Shown: in pieces, positions 12,332 through 64,000 of the stretch
How the letters are laid out: every line of letters begins with the position of its first letter
Position numbering within the stretch: the stretch's first letter is position 1
NCBI RefSeq assembly: GCF_035594125.1
Contig: NC_087185.1
Coordinates: 16,731,664-16,795,663 of the forward strand
Length of the DNA stretch: 64,000 bases
Direction: 5' to 3'
Source of the DNA: Scylla paramamosain
Lineage: Eukaryota > Arthropoda > Malacostraca > Decapoda > Portunidae
Notes under the pieces: model-generated
Seen by the model: only the letters and a program-made list of their open reading frames with translations
The model's database searches: none
What the model was told of the DNA's origin: nothing
Position numbers and translations under genes: made by a program

Positions 12332-12985
12332 CTTAAATGCTCTATCATACTTATTGCTGGTTGCCGTGTCTTGCAAAATTATACTCTAAACACGCATCGG
12401 GAGGTTCCACCAAGGTTGAGAAGTCATATCATTCAAAGAGTTCAGTTATGGCAAAGATTATGTCCCTCCGCTCAGTCTCTTCCTGATTTTGTATGTAATA
12501 TGCATGCGAGATTCATAAAAGTTATCTGAGTACGTGTTTCACTTTCTTTCACATATTGCAGAATCTTCTCTTACGTTTCTACTCGTAATTTTTCAAGTGA
12601 TATCTGTAGTCAGTATTTTATCTCTCGTATTTAAGATTCAAATACGTACAAGATACGCAGGTAAGCTTCACATAGTTATCTGCACACGTCTTTCATTCCT
12701 GCAGAATTTTTGTGTATTTGTTGCAGAATCCTAAAGATGAAATCGACAGGACTAATGAAAAAATGGCACTGGGAGGCGACGCCCAAGCCAGTGGACTGCT
12801 CTGACCTCGAGTTCCTTCCCGTAGAGGCAAGTGTGGTGGTGACGGCCTTCCTCTTGCTGGCGTCAGGAGCGTCTCTCTCCCTTTTGTTCCTAGCATGGGA
12901 GAGGAACAGATACGGGGAAAAAAGAGAAAGTAAAATTGTGCCAAGGAGGAAGGATGGCAAGATCACTCACAAAGGAGAAATGTAA
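3168..12985 (+). CDS. Ionotropic receptor (IR), divergent iGluR-type ion channel, complete
   Basis: Twelve exons: 3168-3342, 5067-5263, 5528-5629, 6878-6999, 7551-7728, 8235-8338, 9358-9534, 10083-10291, 10454-10518, 10808-10960, 11780-12012, 12727-12985. All junctions keep phase; total 1974 nt, 657 aa plus TAA. The start is the ATG at 3168, which opens a signal-peptide-like segment (MRAIMLLPALHTFLAFLSLF). Residues about 30-290 form a weakly conserved N-terminal region. The S1 lobe includes WTGMIGDIVSGRTDIALASL (313-332) then DITQER (333-338). M1 is about 378-396. The re-entrant pore is about 409-422 (DALLVVVGGLCGQG). M3 is 444-460, with AHYTSYLVSSMAV matching the iGluR SYTANLAAF gate region. 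S2 runs about 495-600 with FLEAG (526-530), and M4 is 606-629. The length is typical of divergent IRs. IRs are ligand-gated cation channel subunits of arthropod sensory neurons that work with co-receptors such as IR25a; ligand and subtype cannot be assigned. No large amino-terminal domain of the IR25a/IR8a type is seen. The first exon is the least certain part. Confidence 0.87.
3592..3948. repeat. Two (CT)n microsatellites in IR intron 1
   Basis: CT tracts at 3592-3690 and 3871-3948 flank about 180 bp of unique DNA. A looser TTTC-rich pyrimidine stretch follows at 4017-4150. Confidence 0.97.
5422..6061. repeat. Three (CT)n microsatellites in IR introns 2 and 4
   Basis: CT tracts at 5422-5488 (before the 5528 exon), 5673-5758 and 5985-6061. 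All read CT on the coding strand of the IR gene. Confidence 0.97.
6277..6430 (+). mobile_element. Dispersed repeat, copy 1 (MITE-like, diverged or truncated)
   Basis: Begins GGCCCGTATTCTGAAACACT and shares ordered blocks with the copy at 11025-11247: CACCTTCACTATTTCAAAA, then TTGAA, GAGAAACA and ATCTCTGTGGCCTTTC. The right end is diverged, so the limit is approximate. No coding capacity. It lies in IR intron 4 in the same orientation as the other copy. Confidence 0.6.
6545..6870. repeat. Imperfect ATCT/ATCC tetranucleotide satellite
   Basis: About 325 bp of degenerate (ATCT)n and (ATCC)n ending about 8 bp before the acceptor of the 6878 exon. It supplies most of that acceptor's pyrimidine-rich context. 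Confidence 0.9.
7146..7456. repeat. Degenerate 63-bp minisatellite, about 5 copies
   Basis: Five consecutive units start near 7147, 7209, 7273, 7335 and 7400. Each has a TCTTAATAAxCA-like left part, an A-rich AAAAAGAAAAGAAATG middle and an ATAGATTCTTCAATTTCTAA right part. They lie in IR intron 5. Divergence between units indicates an old array. Confidence 0.85.
7749..8001. repeat. CTCCTCGTCGCG-type pyrimidine minisatellite followed by (GT)n
   Basis: A degenerate CTC/CTT/CGTCGCG repeat (7749-7919) starts shortly after the donor at 7729 and runs into a perfect (TG)n at 7925-8001, in IR intron 6. Confidence 0.9.
10397..10453 (+). repeat. (CT)n microsatellite forming the polypyrimidine tract of an IR acceptor
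   Basis: About 28 CT units run without interruption into the CAG acceptor (10451-10453) of the 10454-10518 exon. The microsatellite is therefore the whole polypyrimidine tract. Confidence 0.95.
10542..10612. repeat. (TAG)n microsatellite
   Basis: About 24 AGT/TAG units begin some 23 bases after the donor of the exon ending at 10518. Confidence 0.97.
11025..11247 (+). mobile_element. Dispersed repeat, copy 2 (MITE-like, with imperfect terminal inverted repeats)
   Basis: Left end reads CCATATTCTGAAGTATTGCG; right end reads AAAGCGTTTCAGGATACTGG. The reverse complement of the right end, CCAGTATCCTGAAACGCTTT, resembles the left end, and more closely the left end of copy 1 at 6277. The internal blocks match copy 1. 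Short, non-coding and inverted-terminal, it looks like a non-autonomous DNA element in the IR intron following the M3 exon. Confidence 0.6.
11484..11614. repeat. (GA)n and short (CA)n microsatellites
   Basis: (GA)n at 11484-11542 and (CA)n at 11590-11614. This is the only IR-intron CT/GA tract that reads GA on the coding strand. Confidence 0.95.
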
Positions 12986-14948
12986 CAACGAAGACAACAA
13001 GATCGCGTTGTCTCGGTGACTCCAGATTCGTGGAGCTTAGAAAATTTTACCTATGTTATATACGTTGTGTGTCGCTGGGCTCAAAATTTAGCCACTCCAT
13101 GTAAATAGTTGGCTTTCGGTCACACACACACAGAGAAGGCCCGGGTTCGAGTCACAGGGGCGGCGAGTCAAATGGGCTAGCCTCTTAACGTGTAGCCCCT
13201 AGCAGCAAGCAGGATGTATCCTGAGAGGTTGTGATCTCGCTGTCTTTATGTGCAATGTGCGAGTGGTCTCAGTCCTACCCATAGATCGGTCACTATAAGC
13301 TCGATCTCCTTCCGTTGGGGAGGGGCTGGTTGGGTGACCAGCAGACGACCGTAGGTGAATGACACACACACAGACACATACACATACTCAGTCTAATTAT
13401 AATCCACGTATCATCAATAGATCGACAGAAAAATAAATACATACATATACATATTATACAAACCTACATTTCTGTTTTCGTCCCCACATCGACCCTCGTT
13501 AACAAACACGTGAAGGCAGGAAGAGGAGGCTGCCACAGACAATGTTCGGGGGAAGGCGGAGGTAAGCAAAGCTACTCTCATTTGTTGGGGCCGGACGCGC
13601 TTTGGCTACGGGCGGTCCTGACTACACCCGTCGGATCCCCCGCAGAGAAAGTTGACTTTACAAGCCTCTACCTTAGGGCACACTATGTATTTATAGATAG
13701 CCCCGGAAAAGACTAGAATTCAGAGAGAGACATGACGGCATCCCAGCCAAGAACGCTCTCACGATTAGTTTCAGTAATTTCGCACGAGTCCTTATGGGAG
13801 TTTTAAAATTGCGAAATTGTCAGAAATTTACTCGTGTGAAAGCGCTTCGGCAGAGGAGCGTCAGAAACTCACCCCGCCTGCTCAGAGTCCGGGGTGCTAC
13901 TGAGACGACAGCAAGAGTCGAGGGTAGAGGGTCGAGGATCACGAGCTGCTTTAGTGCCACGAAACTAATTTGATCGCGCGTTCGCTTATTTAGTGATAAA
14001 GCAGTTTTCTGAAATTTAATGAAATGTTATTTCCTTTATCTTCCTTGGTGATAACTTCTATAATAAAATACCCACTATTAGTCTCACTTTGCATACTATG
14101 ATACAGCTTGTCATTATCGTCGTCTCGAATAACGCATCCAGACTCGCGGGATCTCTGGTTCCATCTTAGAACTGCCAGCAGCTGCTCAGCACGATGACGT
14201 AAATGTACCAAATTGTATTTCGTTTCGAACCACAGCGTAACTAATTTTGTCCATCTAAATAATGGCAGTAAACATTGTTTTGTAATATGAGATTATTATT
14301 CAAAGGCAACAAGTGGTCAAAAAAATTATAACAGGACAAGAAGTGTGTAATACGAAGATGGAATAAAGGAAAACGTGGTGACACCTGCAGCTTCCTGTCA
14401 CAGCCTTGTCTCCTCTCTGTATATCGTCAGAATTTTCAAGACCATGTTATAATAGTTGTTATAGTTCATGCTTTCACCACAGCACTCAATGGAGCATCCT
14501 TTCTCATGGCTGGCTAGTCTCACCAAAATGACAAGAACGAACATGACAAACTTCATATTGCAAGAGGCAAAACTATGTAATAAAAGGGCAGACTTTTATA
14601 TTTATTTTTTTTTATTAACAACCCTCCTTACACTAACATGTCTTCCCTCTATGAATTTATAAGGTGTAAGCAAATCAGGAAAATAATTTGTCACTGATCT
14701 CAATAAAACACCACCACATCTGCACTTACGTAGAAAACAATCATGTCATGAAAAATTAAACAAGCACACAAAGAAAAATCTGTTTCCCTAGCAATGGGCT
14801 CACCAACAGAACCCCACCTGTACTCTCCAACAATGGCCATCCACTAGCACAACACTGCAGAACACATCACAGAAAAGTTGTTTTTATAGAGCAGTTAAAT
14901 GGAATGGCAGTCTTGTAAGCACTGGCTTTTGTATTAGAGGAAAAAAAC
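12986..14948. other. Intergenic region between convergent IR and RPN1 genes
   Basis: Contains the IR 3' UTR, a SINE (13093-13378) and the RPN1 3' UTR. A candidate poly(A) signal for the IR gene is AATAAA at 13432. Candidates for RPN1 on the minus strand are the TTTATT hexamers at 14601 and 14611, about 340 nt past its stop. Nothing coding is recognised at 13380-14600. Confidence 0.6.
13093..13378 (+). mobile_element. tRNA-derived SINE, copy 1
   Basis: GGTTCGAGTC at 13144-13153 is a Pol III B-box match. It is preceded by TTGGCTTTCGGTCAC and followed by a body with AGCCTCTTAACGTGTAGCCC, a GTGGTCTCAGTCCTACCC block and a terminal GGGTGACC...GGTGAATGACAC. The same ordered blocks occur, reverse-complemented, at 47177-47441. 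A CA-repeat expansion interrupts the tRNA-like head and the A-box is eroded. It may be transcribed within the IR 3' UTR. Confidence 0.75.
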
Positions 14949-17900
14949 TCAAATGTTGCCCAGCAGCACCTTGATCTTTTCAAGAGCTTCTTCCTTCTTC
15001 TTGTGCAGTGGTGCCTCAGCATCCATGTACTGCTGCTTGCTCATCTTGCCAGCCACCAGCTTCTCCACATTGGTCAGCTGCTGCACCACACTTTCACGCA
15101 ACGTCCTGCAACAAAAGAAAGCAATGTCTCATTCATGAGAGAAATACACAGCCGATGACCTGGACATAGAATAGGGCACAGTAAGTGTATATCTGACATA
15201 TACACATATTATGGGGATCAGTGCAAGTGATCGAAATTATGAAGTTGTGAAATGAGTAAAAAGGAACATCCTGAGATGGCACAGCCATATTGAGAGAACA
15301 AAGCAAAAGTTGGAGGAGCTAATACGAGAAGGCCACTCAGGATGAGGTAAAGGAGTACACATGTGAAAGGTGTTAGTAAACGCCAAGTATTTTAGTTTGC
15401 ACATGAAGAGGTCGAGGCTTTTCTGCACTGACCACCTGCTTGGGGATAATTGGAAAAAGGCATCAGAGACAGATTGATCACTGCCTCTCAGAGGTAGCAT
15501 TTGGTATGTTTTCAGACAAACTAGAGGCTCAGAGCAGTTTAAACACACACATGTTTATTTATGCTTCACAAATATTAGGGGATGTGATGGTGCAGTCATT
15601 ATATTTAGTCCTTTCCTCAGGATACAAGACTTAAATGCAAGTTTATGTTCCAAGGTGAAGTGAAAATACCAAACAAATAAACAGTTCAGTAAATGTTCTG
15701 GGTCTTATCCACATTTTTCAAGCCACTGGAAAATTTGGAGTGAATAAAAATCTAACATTTCCTACCTTTAAGTAAATACATCAACCTCCATCTAATACTT
15801 CATCCCCTTTTGTTATATCTGAGCTATTCACATACAAGCTTTTGAGATTCAGTTGCTAAATGTGCATCAGAAAATTCTCATTCACTCCTCCCATTCCTAA
15901 ATTTTCATCCTTACTTGTCAAGCTTCTGGAGTTCAGCCACCTTCTCAGCATACTCTGCATTATCAAGGCGAATCTTTGCAGACAAATCGGAGATGGCTTG
16001 GGTCTCATCACGGATGCTGCCTTGTATCTTCTTGGTAGCAGTCTGAAATTTTAAAAATCGAATCTGAGCTACAAAAGTGAATGTGTTACAAGTATCCAAT
16101 ATTACTAACACTACCTTACTTTCACAGACATGAAGATGAAGCAGAGTAAATTTTCACACTTTTAATACATTTCTTACGGCTTTGAATAATATGATACAAG
16201 CTATAGAGTTAAATAACCTGACTTCCTCACCTGTGAGTGAGTGACATCCTTTGAGCTCTTCAGTTTCTGTATCTCCTCCTCCAGCTTTTCATAGAGACGT
16301 GCTCGCTTCTCATGGTGGGTGTGCACTTGCTCACAATGGGAAGACACTCTCATCTTTGCCTCCGTCGCATCATCCTTGCTTAGAGTCAAGTCGAGACGCA
16401 CGTACAGAATAACCTGCAGGTGAGGGATGAGCTAGTTATCTATGTCAAGAGAACTGTGGGTTACGTACAAAACAAACTTCAAACTTATCAACCAAGTGTG
16501 ATGAGAATTTCATTACTATATAACATCTTTTGTTTCTGGGCCAGTCCAATTTATCCTTCTCCAGAAAATCACATGACTCTTAATCAACTTTTCTTGCTTG
16601 AAACAAAAAATACCTTTCTATACAAAATATCACAAAGAAAAAACACAATGAAATCTCACCGTCAGGAAGAGGATGAAGAAAGCAATGACAACAAGAAGGG
16701 GCTCCTGCAACATAAGGATAGCAGGAAACTTGTAGTGGAGTGTGAAGTCTTGGATGTGACTTTCCACTAGATTTCTCTTTGTGACAGAGACTACAGGACG
16801 ACCCACTGTGTCCAGGTATGTGTAGTGGACAGTGTCAGGAAGACGCTCCATGGGGTAAGGAGTCCTGGGAAAATAAATTTCTTCTACTTTCCAGGCGGTA
16901 GTGATAAAGGTAAGGCAAACAATGCTGAACTTTGATCTTGCCTAAATCTAAGGTAAATATGTCAATATTCCCTTCTGTATTCTAACTAATGGGACACAAA
17001 GAACACATTATCCTAAAGCTCCATTAAAGTCATTCCTACTGCATGAGAGAGCAACACCATAACACAACATTCATAAACAGCACAAAACAGTGATTTTGTG
17101 TAGTATTTATTTATTTTTTTTCAAGTGTCACCTCACAAAATGCCTGAGGATAAATTTAATCATGTGTAAGATTACTTTTATGCTGCCAGTCATTATTGTT
17201 TTATGACAGTGACTACAGCACTTAAACAGCTAAGTCAATCTACCATGACTCCTACTTATGGGAACTCTTGATAGAGTGGCTACAACAGATATAAGCTCAT
17301 AATAATCCATGCATGTCATCCCTGTACATTCTAGCACCTTTACTTCTCCCATTCTTTTTCACATTCCATACAATTCAAGATCATACTTTTACTTCACAGG
17401 AATATGTTCTCTCACACAGCATCAATTCCACTTCTGTACAGTACAACTTACTCAAAAGCAACGTTACGAACTCCCTCTGGCAGGATAACAGTCAGCTTCA
17501 GTTCATCAATTGTAACGTCATCAAAGACATGGTCCAAAATCCTCATCTTCAAAATGTATTCATCACCTGGAAATGATTAATTATTTCATGATTCATAATC
17601 TGCAATCCCACACTTGTGTATGAGTGCATGTGAGAGAGAAAAGGCCAACAATCCTGCTCTTCTGTGTGTGAGAGCAGCCCTATAACTTGTGTGTGTTTAT
17701 CAACTATTCCAAAGAGAAAGTCAAGACTATATAAATCTATGGACTGTGATAACATGTATACATAGATAAGCATAATTTACACAGGGACTGCCACATGTAT
17801 GCTTCTTGGCTTCTTCCAGCCTCCCTTACTTTTTAATTGTTATATAATTCATGTCTACTAGACAAAGCATCTGCCAAAAATAAATACATGAACTCTACAA

Positions 17901-18381
17901 GCAGATAGTGAGCTTACCAGAGCTGTAAAGATACTCATATGAAGGCACATTGTAGCCAATTTTATAATGGGTCTTCCATCCCCCAAAGAGAGGGAACCTT
18001 GGCCTCAAGTCTAGCTCAACAGCATCATCCTGGATGCGCATGTGTGACGTGGAAATGTTGCCAATCTCATCCCGGTAATATACGTCCTTGGCAGATGCTG
18101 GGATGATCGTCTTGAAAGATCTGTTAAGAAAATGTAATAAGTTCTAACCATTAAATGTATACCAGGTAATTCCTTAGGTATTCTGGAGGTGGTATATAAT
18201 ATAAAAGTAGAATACAGTTCAATGTAATGGAAATCATATGCACAACTTAGGCAAACAAGACTAAATTCTCACAACTTTGATTTTTGCACTCCATTTGCAC
18301 CTCACCATTTTTGCACCTCACATATTTTGCTATGTTTTAAAGCTTTCAATGACATACTTTTTTTAACTCGGGAAAAAAAAA

Positions 18382-18477
<96 letters not shown>

Positions 18478-21431
18478 CCTTTTCTTTGTCTTGTTCCACC
18501 TTCTCCCTCTCCCTGCTTTGCTTACTTGATGCTGGAGTAGCTATTGTGTTCCCGCTGGTAGTCATAGCGAGAGAATGGTCCTTTGAGTTTGGCACCAGTG
18601 TGAAGGACATCAAGAGTCTCCTCCACAGCAATGTTCCCCCAGTGAGACACCTCAATGATCCGCTCCAGCTTGCTGACCATCAGGAAAGGTGAGTTGTTCT
18701 CATAGTGGATAGTCATTGGATCCTGAAAACAGTAACTTCCATCACTGCCACCATAGAGTCTATGAAGAAAAAGTAATTCATTCAAGTACTTTTAGAAAGT
18801 GCCCTCAGCTACATGCCGGTGAAGGTTTTAATGGGATAATATTTCCCAGTACTCAAACTTACCAGGTAGGAACCAGATAGGTCTGGGCACTGGGAAATAC
18901 TTAATGAGTAAGATGAAAGGGTACATGTGAGTGAAAGAGAAGCTAAGAGCTGACAGACATGAGCAAGCATTATGACAGATTAAACCTACCTGGGCAGTCA
19001 AAAACAAAAATATAAATCCGCATTCTTAATTTTATCCAAAACTATGTAGCAACAGTAACTCAGTTGCTTTGATCCAGTATTCAATCTAAAATAAGAATAA
19101 TTCAAATATGTTTTCCAGAATGAAACTTGTACTCACCACAGTGAAGCCAGCCACACCTTCATAGGAACCATAGGTGATGGAGGTGTCAGTGTGGGTGGTG
19201 GGCTTGAGGCGAGAGTAAGATTCAATGTTTGGGGACGGGAGGGTGACAGTGGTGGTCTGTGTGGTGGTGGTGTAGGGGGTGAGCACATAGTGGTTGCCAG
19301 TGTAGCGCACCAGCTGCTTCTCTCCCTGCTGGATGTAGGCAGGGTACGGCTCCAGCAACTGTGTCATTATCATTTCCACCTCCACCTGAGGAAAGTAAGT
19401 CTGTTTACTCACTTGTCAGGGACACACCTTGCTAATAACACTACACGTGCCAAGATGGTTATTGGCTCATATCTGACACATCTGTAAGAATAGCAAAGGA
19501 ACACAAGTATCCTTGCACTTACTTCTCTTAGAAATTTTACTTAGTGAAAGAAAGAAATGACAGACCAGTAACAATTTTATCAATGCAGCAGATGGAATGA
19601 TTATAGCATATAAACTGAAACTTGTGGTCAAAGGCTGGTCCCACCTCCCAACGTGCTCCTTGAGACTTACATTGGCAGTCTTCCCAGGCTGCAATGGGTC
19701 TCGCAGGTCCACCCGGAAGAAGGCCAGGTCTCGATGCTCAGCAACCTGAGCCTCTGATACTTTTAGGACAGAGCTGCCAGACTGAAAGAAAACCTTTTAT
19801 TACTACCGTGATTTTTATATGTACCTGGATTTTCCTTAATATGAATATTCAATGCATAGGGGCACCAGAGTTGGTGCACAAGTCTCTTGTCCCATCCCAC
19901 AAAATCATGCATGTCTCCACTGGCTAGCAATGTGTTTTCTCAAATCCCCTTCTTAATGTACAAGAGACTGGTCAAGGACTGCACAATAAATATATGTGAA
20001 GGAAGCCATACTAATGTACCTTAATTTTATTTCTTAGCTTAGACTAAGTTTAAGTTAAGGGAGGTGACTGGGGTAATTTTTTACTAATATTTTTAAAAAG
20101 GACAAAATTAGTTTTTTCCACTCAACATGCCAGGGATGCCATGTACTACCAGGTGATGAAGCCTATTTCTGTAGAATTTAAAGAGTCTCCTTAAGAGATT
20201 TCAAAGCCCTGTGCTATTATGCCATAGCCAGACGTGCACACAAGCACATGGCTTTTTTTTCCTTGTAAATTTTGTCATGTCATTCCTCTCACCACCTGTG
20301 CCAGCTGACAGTCTGCTGGACTAGATACACACAGGAGGCCCTTAGTCCTTATCCAGATGCTGACATGGAGGGTGTTGATTTTTATTTCTCTGCTTTACAA
20401 CTAAAAACATCTTTACAAATAATGTACAAGCGCTAAACAACCAAGATTCACAACATCAAAAGGCTAATGGAGCAGCCAAGACTCAAAATACATGCTCCTT
20501 CTGTATTCTATTGCCGCCTCACTCCAGGAATAACAACCTTGAGTACCTAGTGGGCAAACTCCACTTCCTCACCAGGACCCTAACTACTGGAGAGGGGCAA
20601 CAATAGTATACAGGAGCCACTATTAGTAAGATTTACTTTCATTTCAAAGTGATTAAAAAATAAAATCTGAAACAAACCGATTTTAAGCTTCATTTGAATC
20701 TCCCTACACATTCGCCAAATTCCATGAACTTCACTGAATATCATACATTTATACCAACAATCTTACCATGATTTCAAAGCCATAGGATGTACCATATGCC
20801 CAAGGCACTCCGCTTAATGCAGCTTTAATTTCACTGCTGATTTCTTCACTGCGAAGATCACGATTTATAGGACATTACATTTAACCCTGAACTAGTCAGT
20901 CCCGAAATTATATGGCCTAAGTTATATTCGTAATCCCACACCCGCAGTAGGACGATAGCACCCGGCGTCTGCTGCGCGGTTTCGGATGACAGAGCAAGGA
21001 ATGCACCGATATATGGCAAGGGCGTTCACATCAGGATGTGAACGCCCTTGCCATACACACACGGTAGCAGAGGTGCATCAAATACACCCAGCCAGCCAAT
21101 GCCTCCATCATGGAGGAATTAGTGAAGAACAAGTAACTCCCTCCCACTACCTCCTAGACCTGCCATGGGGACACCCACGCCTGCACCTGAAACTCACCTG
21201 CACGTTCATGTATGACAGCTTGTCCTTCTCCACCTGGGTGAGGGTGACCAGAAAGGCCCTTACCGGCGCGGGCCCGCCATTCTCCAGTGTGATCTTCTGC
21301 GTCACCTTAACCAGCTGGGATGAAATGTCCAGCTTCCTTTCGATCTTCTTGTTGATGAGGTCCTTGTTAATGCCATCCTGGGCAGCCACCACGCCCGTCA
21401 CGGCCACCACCAGGCACACCAACAGCCGCAT
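14949..21431 (-). CDS. RPN1: Ribophorin I, oligosaccharyltransferase subunit 1, complete
   Basis: Ten exons in transcript order: 21431-21198, 19781-19671, 19385-19137, 18722-18526, 18120-17918, 17566-17452, 16864-16660, 16413-16231, 16042-15915, 15105-14949. Total 1782 nt, 593 aa plus stop; the human protein is 607 aa. RPN1 is a type I ER membrane subunit of the complex that transfers the preassembled glycan to Asn in nascent chains, and it contacts substrates at the translocon. A signal peptide ([16 protein letters not shown]) is followed by the lumenal ribophorin I region with hallmark segments [76 protein letters not shown] and [18 protein letters not shown]. One transmembrane helix ([17 protein letters not shown], about 420-442) precedes a basic, coiled-coil-like cytosolic tail. 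The ATG at 21431 was chosen because it opens the signal peptide; an in-frame ATG at 21530 would add 33 residues before it. Confidence 0.97.
18385..18475. repeat. (AT)n microsatellite in an RPN1 intron
   Basis: About 45 AT units, 50 bp from the donor of the 18526-18722 exon. Confidence 0.97.
21012..21055. repeat. Perfect 21-bp inverted repeat with a 2-nt loop
   Basis: Left arm 21012-21032 and right arm 21035-21055 are exact reverse complements separated only by AG. The left arm starts TATGGCAAGGGCG. It lies in RPN1 intron 1, about 140 bp from the first exon. Confidence 0.95.
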
Positions 21432-23590
21432 GCTCCCCCGGTGTATGGTGGTTAGTGCACACATCCACACAGCGCCGCCCGCCAGCCAACCACAGAGTGA
21501 CAACAGCCGCCCCCTGCCCCCCCCTGACACCTGAGCAGCGCCAGGCGAACCTCACATCTCACCTCACCCTGCCCACCCCTTATCCTTACCCACACTCCTG
21601 TTTCCGCCACTACTCTTAGTATAAATTTAAACTATTATGTTACGATACGTGGTAACTTATGAGCTTATTTATATACAAAGGAATTATTGTGACAATTTTG
21701 AGTCCCGTATGAGCGTCAAAATGCGCCTCGTGAAATGTCAAAAATTGTGTTCAGCGCTGCATTAGCACTCGCAAAATACCTGATAGAGGAAATATATATA
21801 TAGCTCTACTTTCAGTATAGTGGTATTAACTAATCATAAACATTAAATAAATGGGAATGACCGCTTCCATACACAAAAGGCTGCTCCCTTCCCTGCCTTG
21901 CCTGCGAGCGCCGTAATAACACATTTAGTACAGAATATAATTAAGCAGGTTGACATACCTATTTATACTTGCTTACTGTCCGTTAAAGTGGCGCCATACC
22001 ACCCAGTTATTATGGCACTTTATATCAATCAATTTGAGAGTCGTTAAAATGTATTGAGTGTTTCCTTGAACTCTTCACCTTCAAAGATTTTTTCAAGTTC
22101 TCAACTTGATTTGTATGAGATCATTGAATATATTGGATAAAGCAAGCATCATTTTGATTCTTCATTCGTGTTCCTAGGAACAGGATTTTCATTTCCTTCC
22201 TGCTCTGCTGACTGCCATAATCATCCATGGACATAGCAGAGGGATATGATGCTCCTGAGATTCATTCTGACTTTTCTTTGACAGGACCATAGATGGATAC
22301 AATATCTATAAGCGTGTATAAATGGGCTACCTGGTACACAGAACTTTGCAAGTTTCACCTTGAGAACTGGGAATAAAAAAAAGGTCTGCAAGAAGTAATT
22401 TTCTCTTGAGGCTCCTTGATTCTTCACTAGCAACTTGTGGACAGTCACTTTAGCCGTATACCACATTACTTGAGGACCAACTTCCTTCCTTCAGCTCTGT
22501 TTAATACTGTACTATCTTGGAATAATCTAAAAAACAATCTGAATTTTGTCTGTTTTCACACTGAAGGCCTTCCACCAAAACATTATGAGTTATAGCCTAG
22601 TGTGATGTCTAGCTTTACAGTCCTATCCACCCCAACATCATTTGAAATATTAGAAGTCTTTGCCTTGCAGTAAAATCATAAACACTGGTGATGACTGCAA
22701 TTTTTGTTATGAAAAACTGTTTCTTTATCCAGCCAGAAATCAACTCACTGAACTTGTTTTTTTATTTATTCATTTATTTATTTATTTTTTTTTTTTTTGT
22801 CAGTTTTTAATGCTTTGCAGGTCAGCTGATTCCTTGATGTTTTGGTCTTTGACACGCTTTACTAGTTCATTTGATTTCATGTCTGTTAACTACCAAGTGT
22901 AAGTAAATTTTGTTAAGGTTGTCTGGTGTTCTCTTCTCATGGTGATGGTATGGTTTCAGACAGCACCATCAACCAATATCACATAAGGAGCTTATCTGTT
23001 ATATTTATATCCTTGTTAACTCTTTTACCCATTCAAACACCTCAAACAAGTCATCCCAGAACCCTAGTTTTTGTTAGATGTATTAACATCTCATTGAATG
23101 GTTTATGTCTTACACTCTTAACTATTTCAGTCAGTCTTCTTTGTACTGACTCATCCCTAATCTATATTTGCTGTATGATATGAAGACCAATATTAGATTG
23201 CATCCGGGCAATAGTAATTCCTGCCCAGCAAATGGAAGAATGCAATGGAAAAGGTTTGAAAATTTTCAATTGGTTGATTTAATCTTCCTGCAGCAAGACA
23301 ATAATGCACATTATAGTCTGATGTCTTCCAAAAGGGCAGGTCTTGAATTTGAATAGGATAATTAACTGGTTGGATAAATAACACCAATACTTTATGATAA
23401 AATTATTATTTACATTTATTATCACAGGATGATACAGGGTCACTCAGGGAAGAGGATTCTTGCCTGTATGTGGATTCCATCCATGACTATCTAATATGTA
23501 TGTGAGCACATTTACATCCACTTAACATATTATCATTGCTTTTTATGAACAAGACCATTCTTCTACTGTACATGCTGGATGGCATTTAGT

Positions 23591-23688
<98 letters not shown>

Positions 23689-23894
23689 GAATGAATGAAT
23701 GAAATGGTAACCTTAAACATGCATTCATATTTTGCTCTCATTCTCACAACATACTATAAACATTACTGGTAGTAATTAATATTTTGTATCTATATAAATC
23801 CTAACTCAAAAAGGTACTAAATTAAAAAATTAATTCTTAACAAATAATAATCCCTGAACATCTGGAACATCACTACTCAGCTACTCAGAGGGAA
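21432..23894. other. Intergenic region: RPN1 5' side and 3' UTR of the MAM/LDLa gene
   Basis: A GC-rich stretch at about 21440-21560 directly upstream of the RPN1 start is the likely core promoter/5' UTR. The 3' UTR of the MAM/LDLa gene extends leftward from 23894. It includes an (AT)n tract, and a candidate minus-strand poly(A) signal is TTTATT at 23415-23420. No conserved exon was recognised in 21600-23400. Confidence 0.5.
23595..23686. repeat. (AT)n microsatellite
   Basis: About 46 AT units in the probable 3' UTR of the MAM/LDLa gene, followed by an ATGA tetramer run. Confidence 0.97.
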
Positions 23895-63943
<40,049 letters not shown>

Positions 63944-64000
63944 CTGAAATTGTTAGTATATGAAAATCAAATGAAGTAAAATACAAAAAATATAAAATAA

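Noticed and set aside
13510..13716. Small ORF with MKAGRGGCHRQCSGEGGGKQ
   Set aside because: No recognisable domain, no splice context, in the 3' intergenic region; its length is within chance expectation.
20766..20860. Possible extra RPN1 exon (minus strand, [20 protein letters not shown] with a GTAAGA donor)
   Set aside because: The flanking RPN1 exons join in phase 0 ([10 protein letters not shown]) and are colinear with the family without it. The peptide does not match ribophorin I.

Overview
The window is nuclear DNA from an animal, most likely a decapod crustacean. Genes are split by GT-AG introns, and dinucleotide and trinucleotide microsatellites are extremely dense: long (CT)n, (GT)n, (AT)n and (ATT)n tracts, one (GA)n tract of about 240 bp. 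The proteins are arthropod in character (a divergent ionotropic receptor, ribophorin I, a giant MAM/LDLa receptor). The decapod placement is inference from repeat style and gene content; no species is claimed.

Layout. (1) Bases 1-896, plus strand: the last two exons of an unidentified gene whose product ends in what looks like half of a death domain. (2) 897-3167: repeat-rich intergenic DNA. (3) 3168-12985, plus strand: a complete 12-exon ionotropic receptor (IR) gene, about 657 aa, with split ligand-binding lobes, M1, pore, M3 and M4 recognisable. (4) 12986-14948: intergenic DNA with a tRNA-derived SINE. (5) 14949-21431, minus strand: a complete 10-exon ribophorin I gene (RPN1, oligosaccharyltransferase subunit), 593 aa. 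(6) 21432-23894: intergenic DNA and probable 3' UTR. (7) 23895-63943 and beyond, minus strand: a giant gene in the style of MALRD1. I could chain 63 exons that stay in phase throughout and give about 5860 residues: about 30 MAM domains, about 19 LDL-receptor class A repeats, one EGF-like domain, one transmembrane helix and a short acidic cytoplasmic tail. Its 5' end lies outside the window.

The most striking feature is inside gene 7. Its exons are normally 80-330 bp, about four per MAM/LDLa module, yet 37701-45028 is one uninterrupted 7328-bp exon encoding 13 MAM and about 7 LDLa modules. Its ends sit at the intron positions used by the neighbouring modules. This looks like precise, RNA-mediated loss of several dozen introns from the middle of a gene. 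An intron of the same gene carries an internally deleted LINE beside a SINE whose relative lies near 13.1-13.4 kb.

The three main genes have no obvious functional link. The IR is a candidate chemosensory or thermosensory channel subunit, RPN1 is housekeeping ER N-glycosylation, and the MAM/LDLa protein is a probable apical surface or endocytic receptor. Exon coordinates were read by eye from splice consensus, reading-phase continuity and family conservation; transcript data would settle the few ambiguous junctions.
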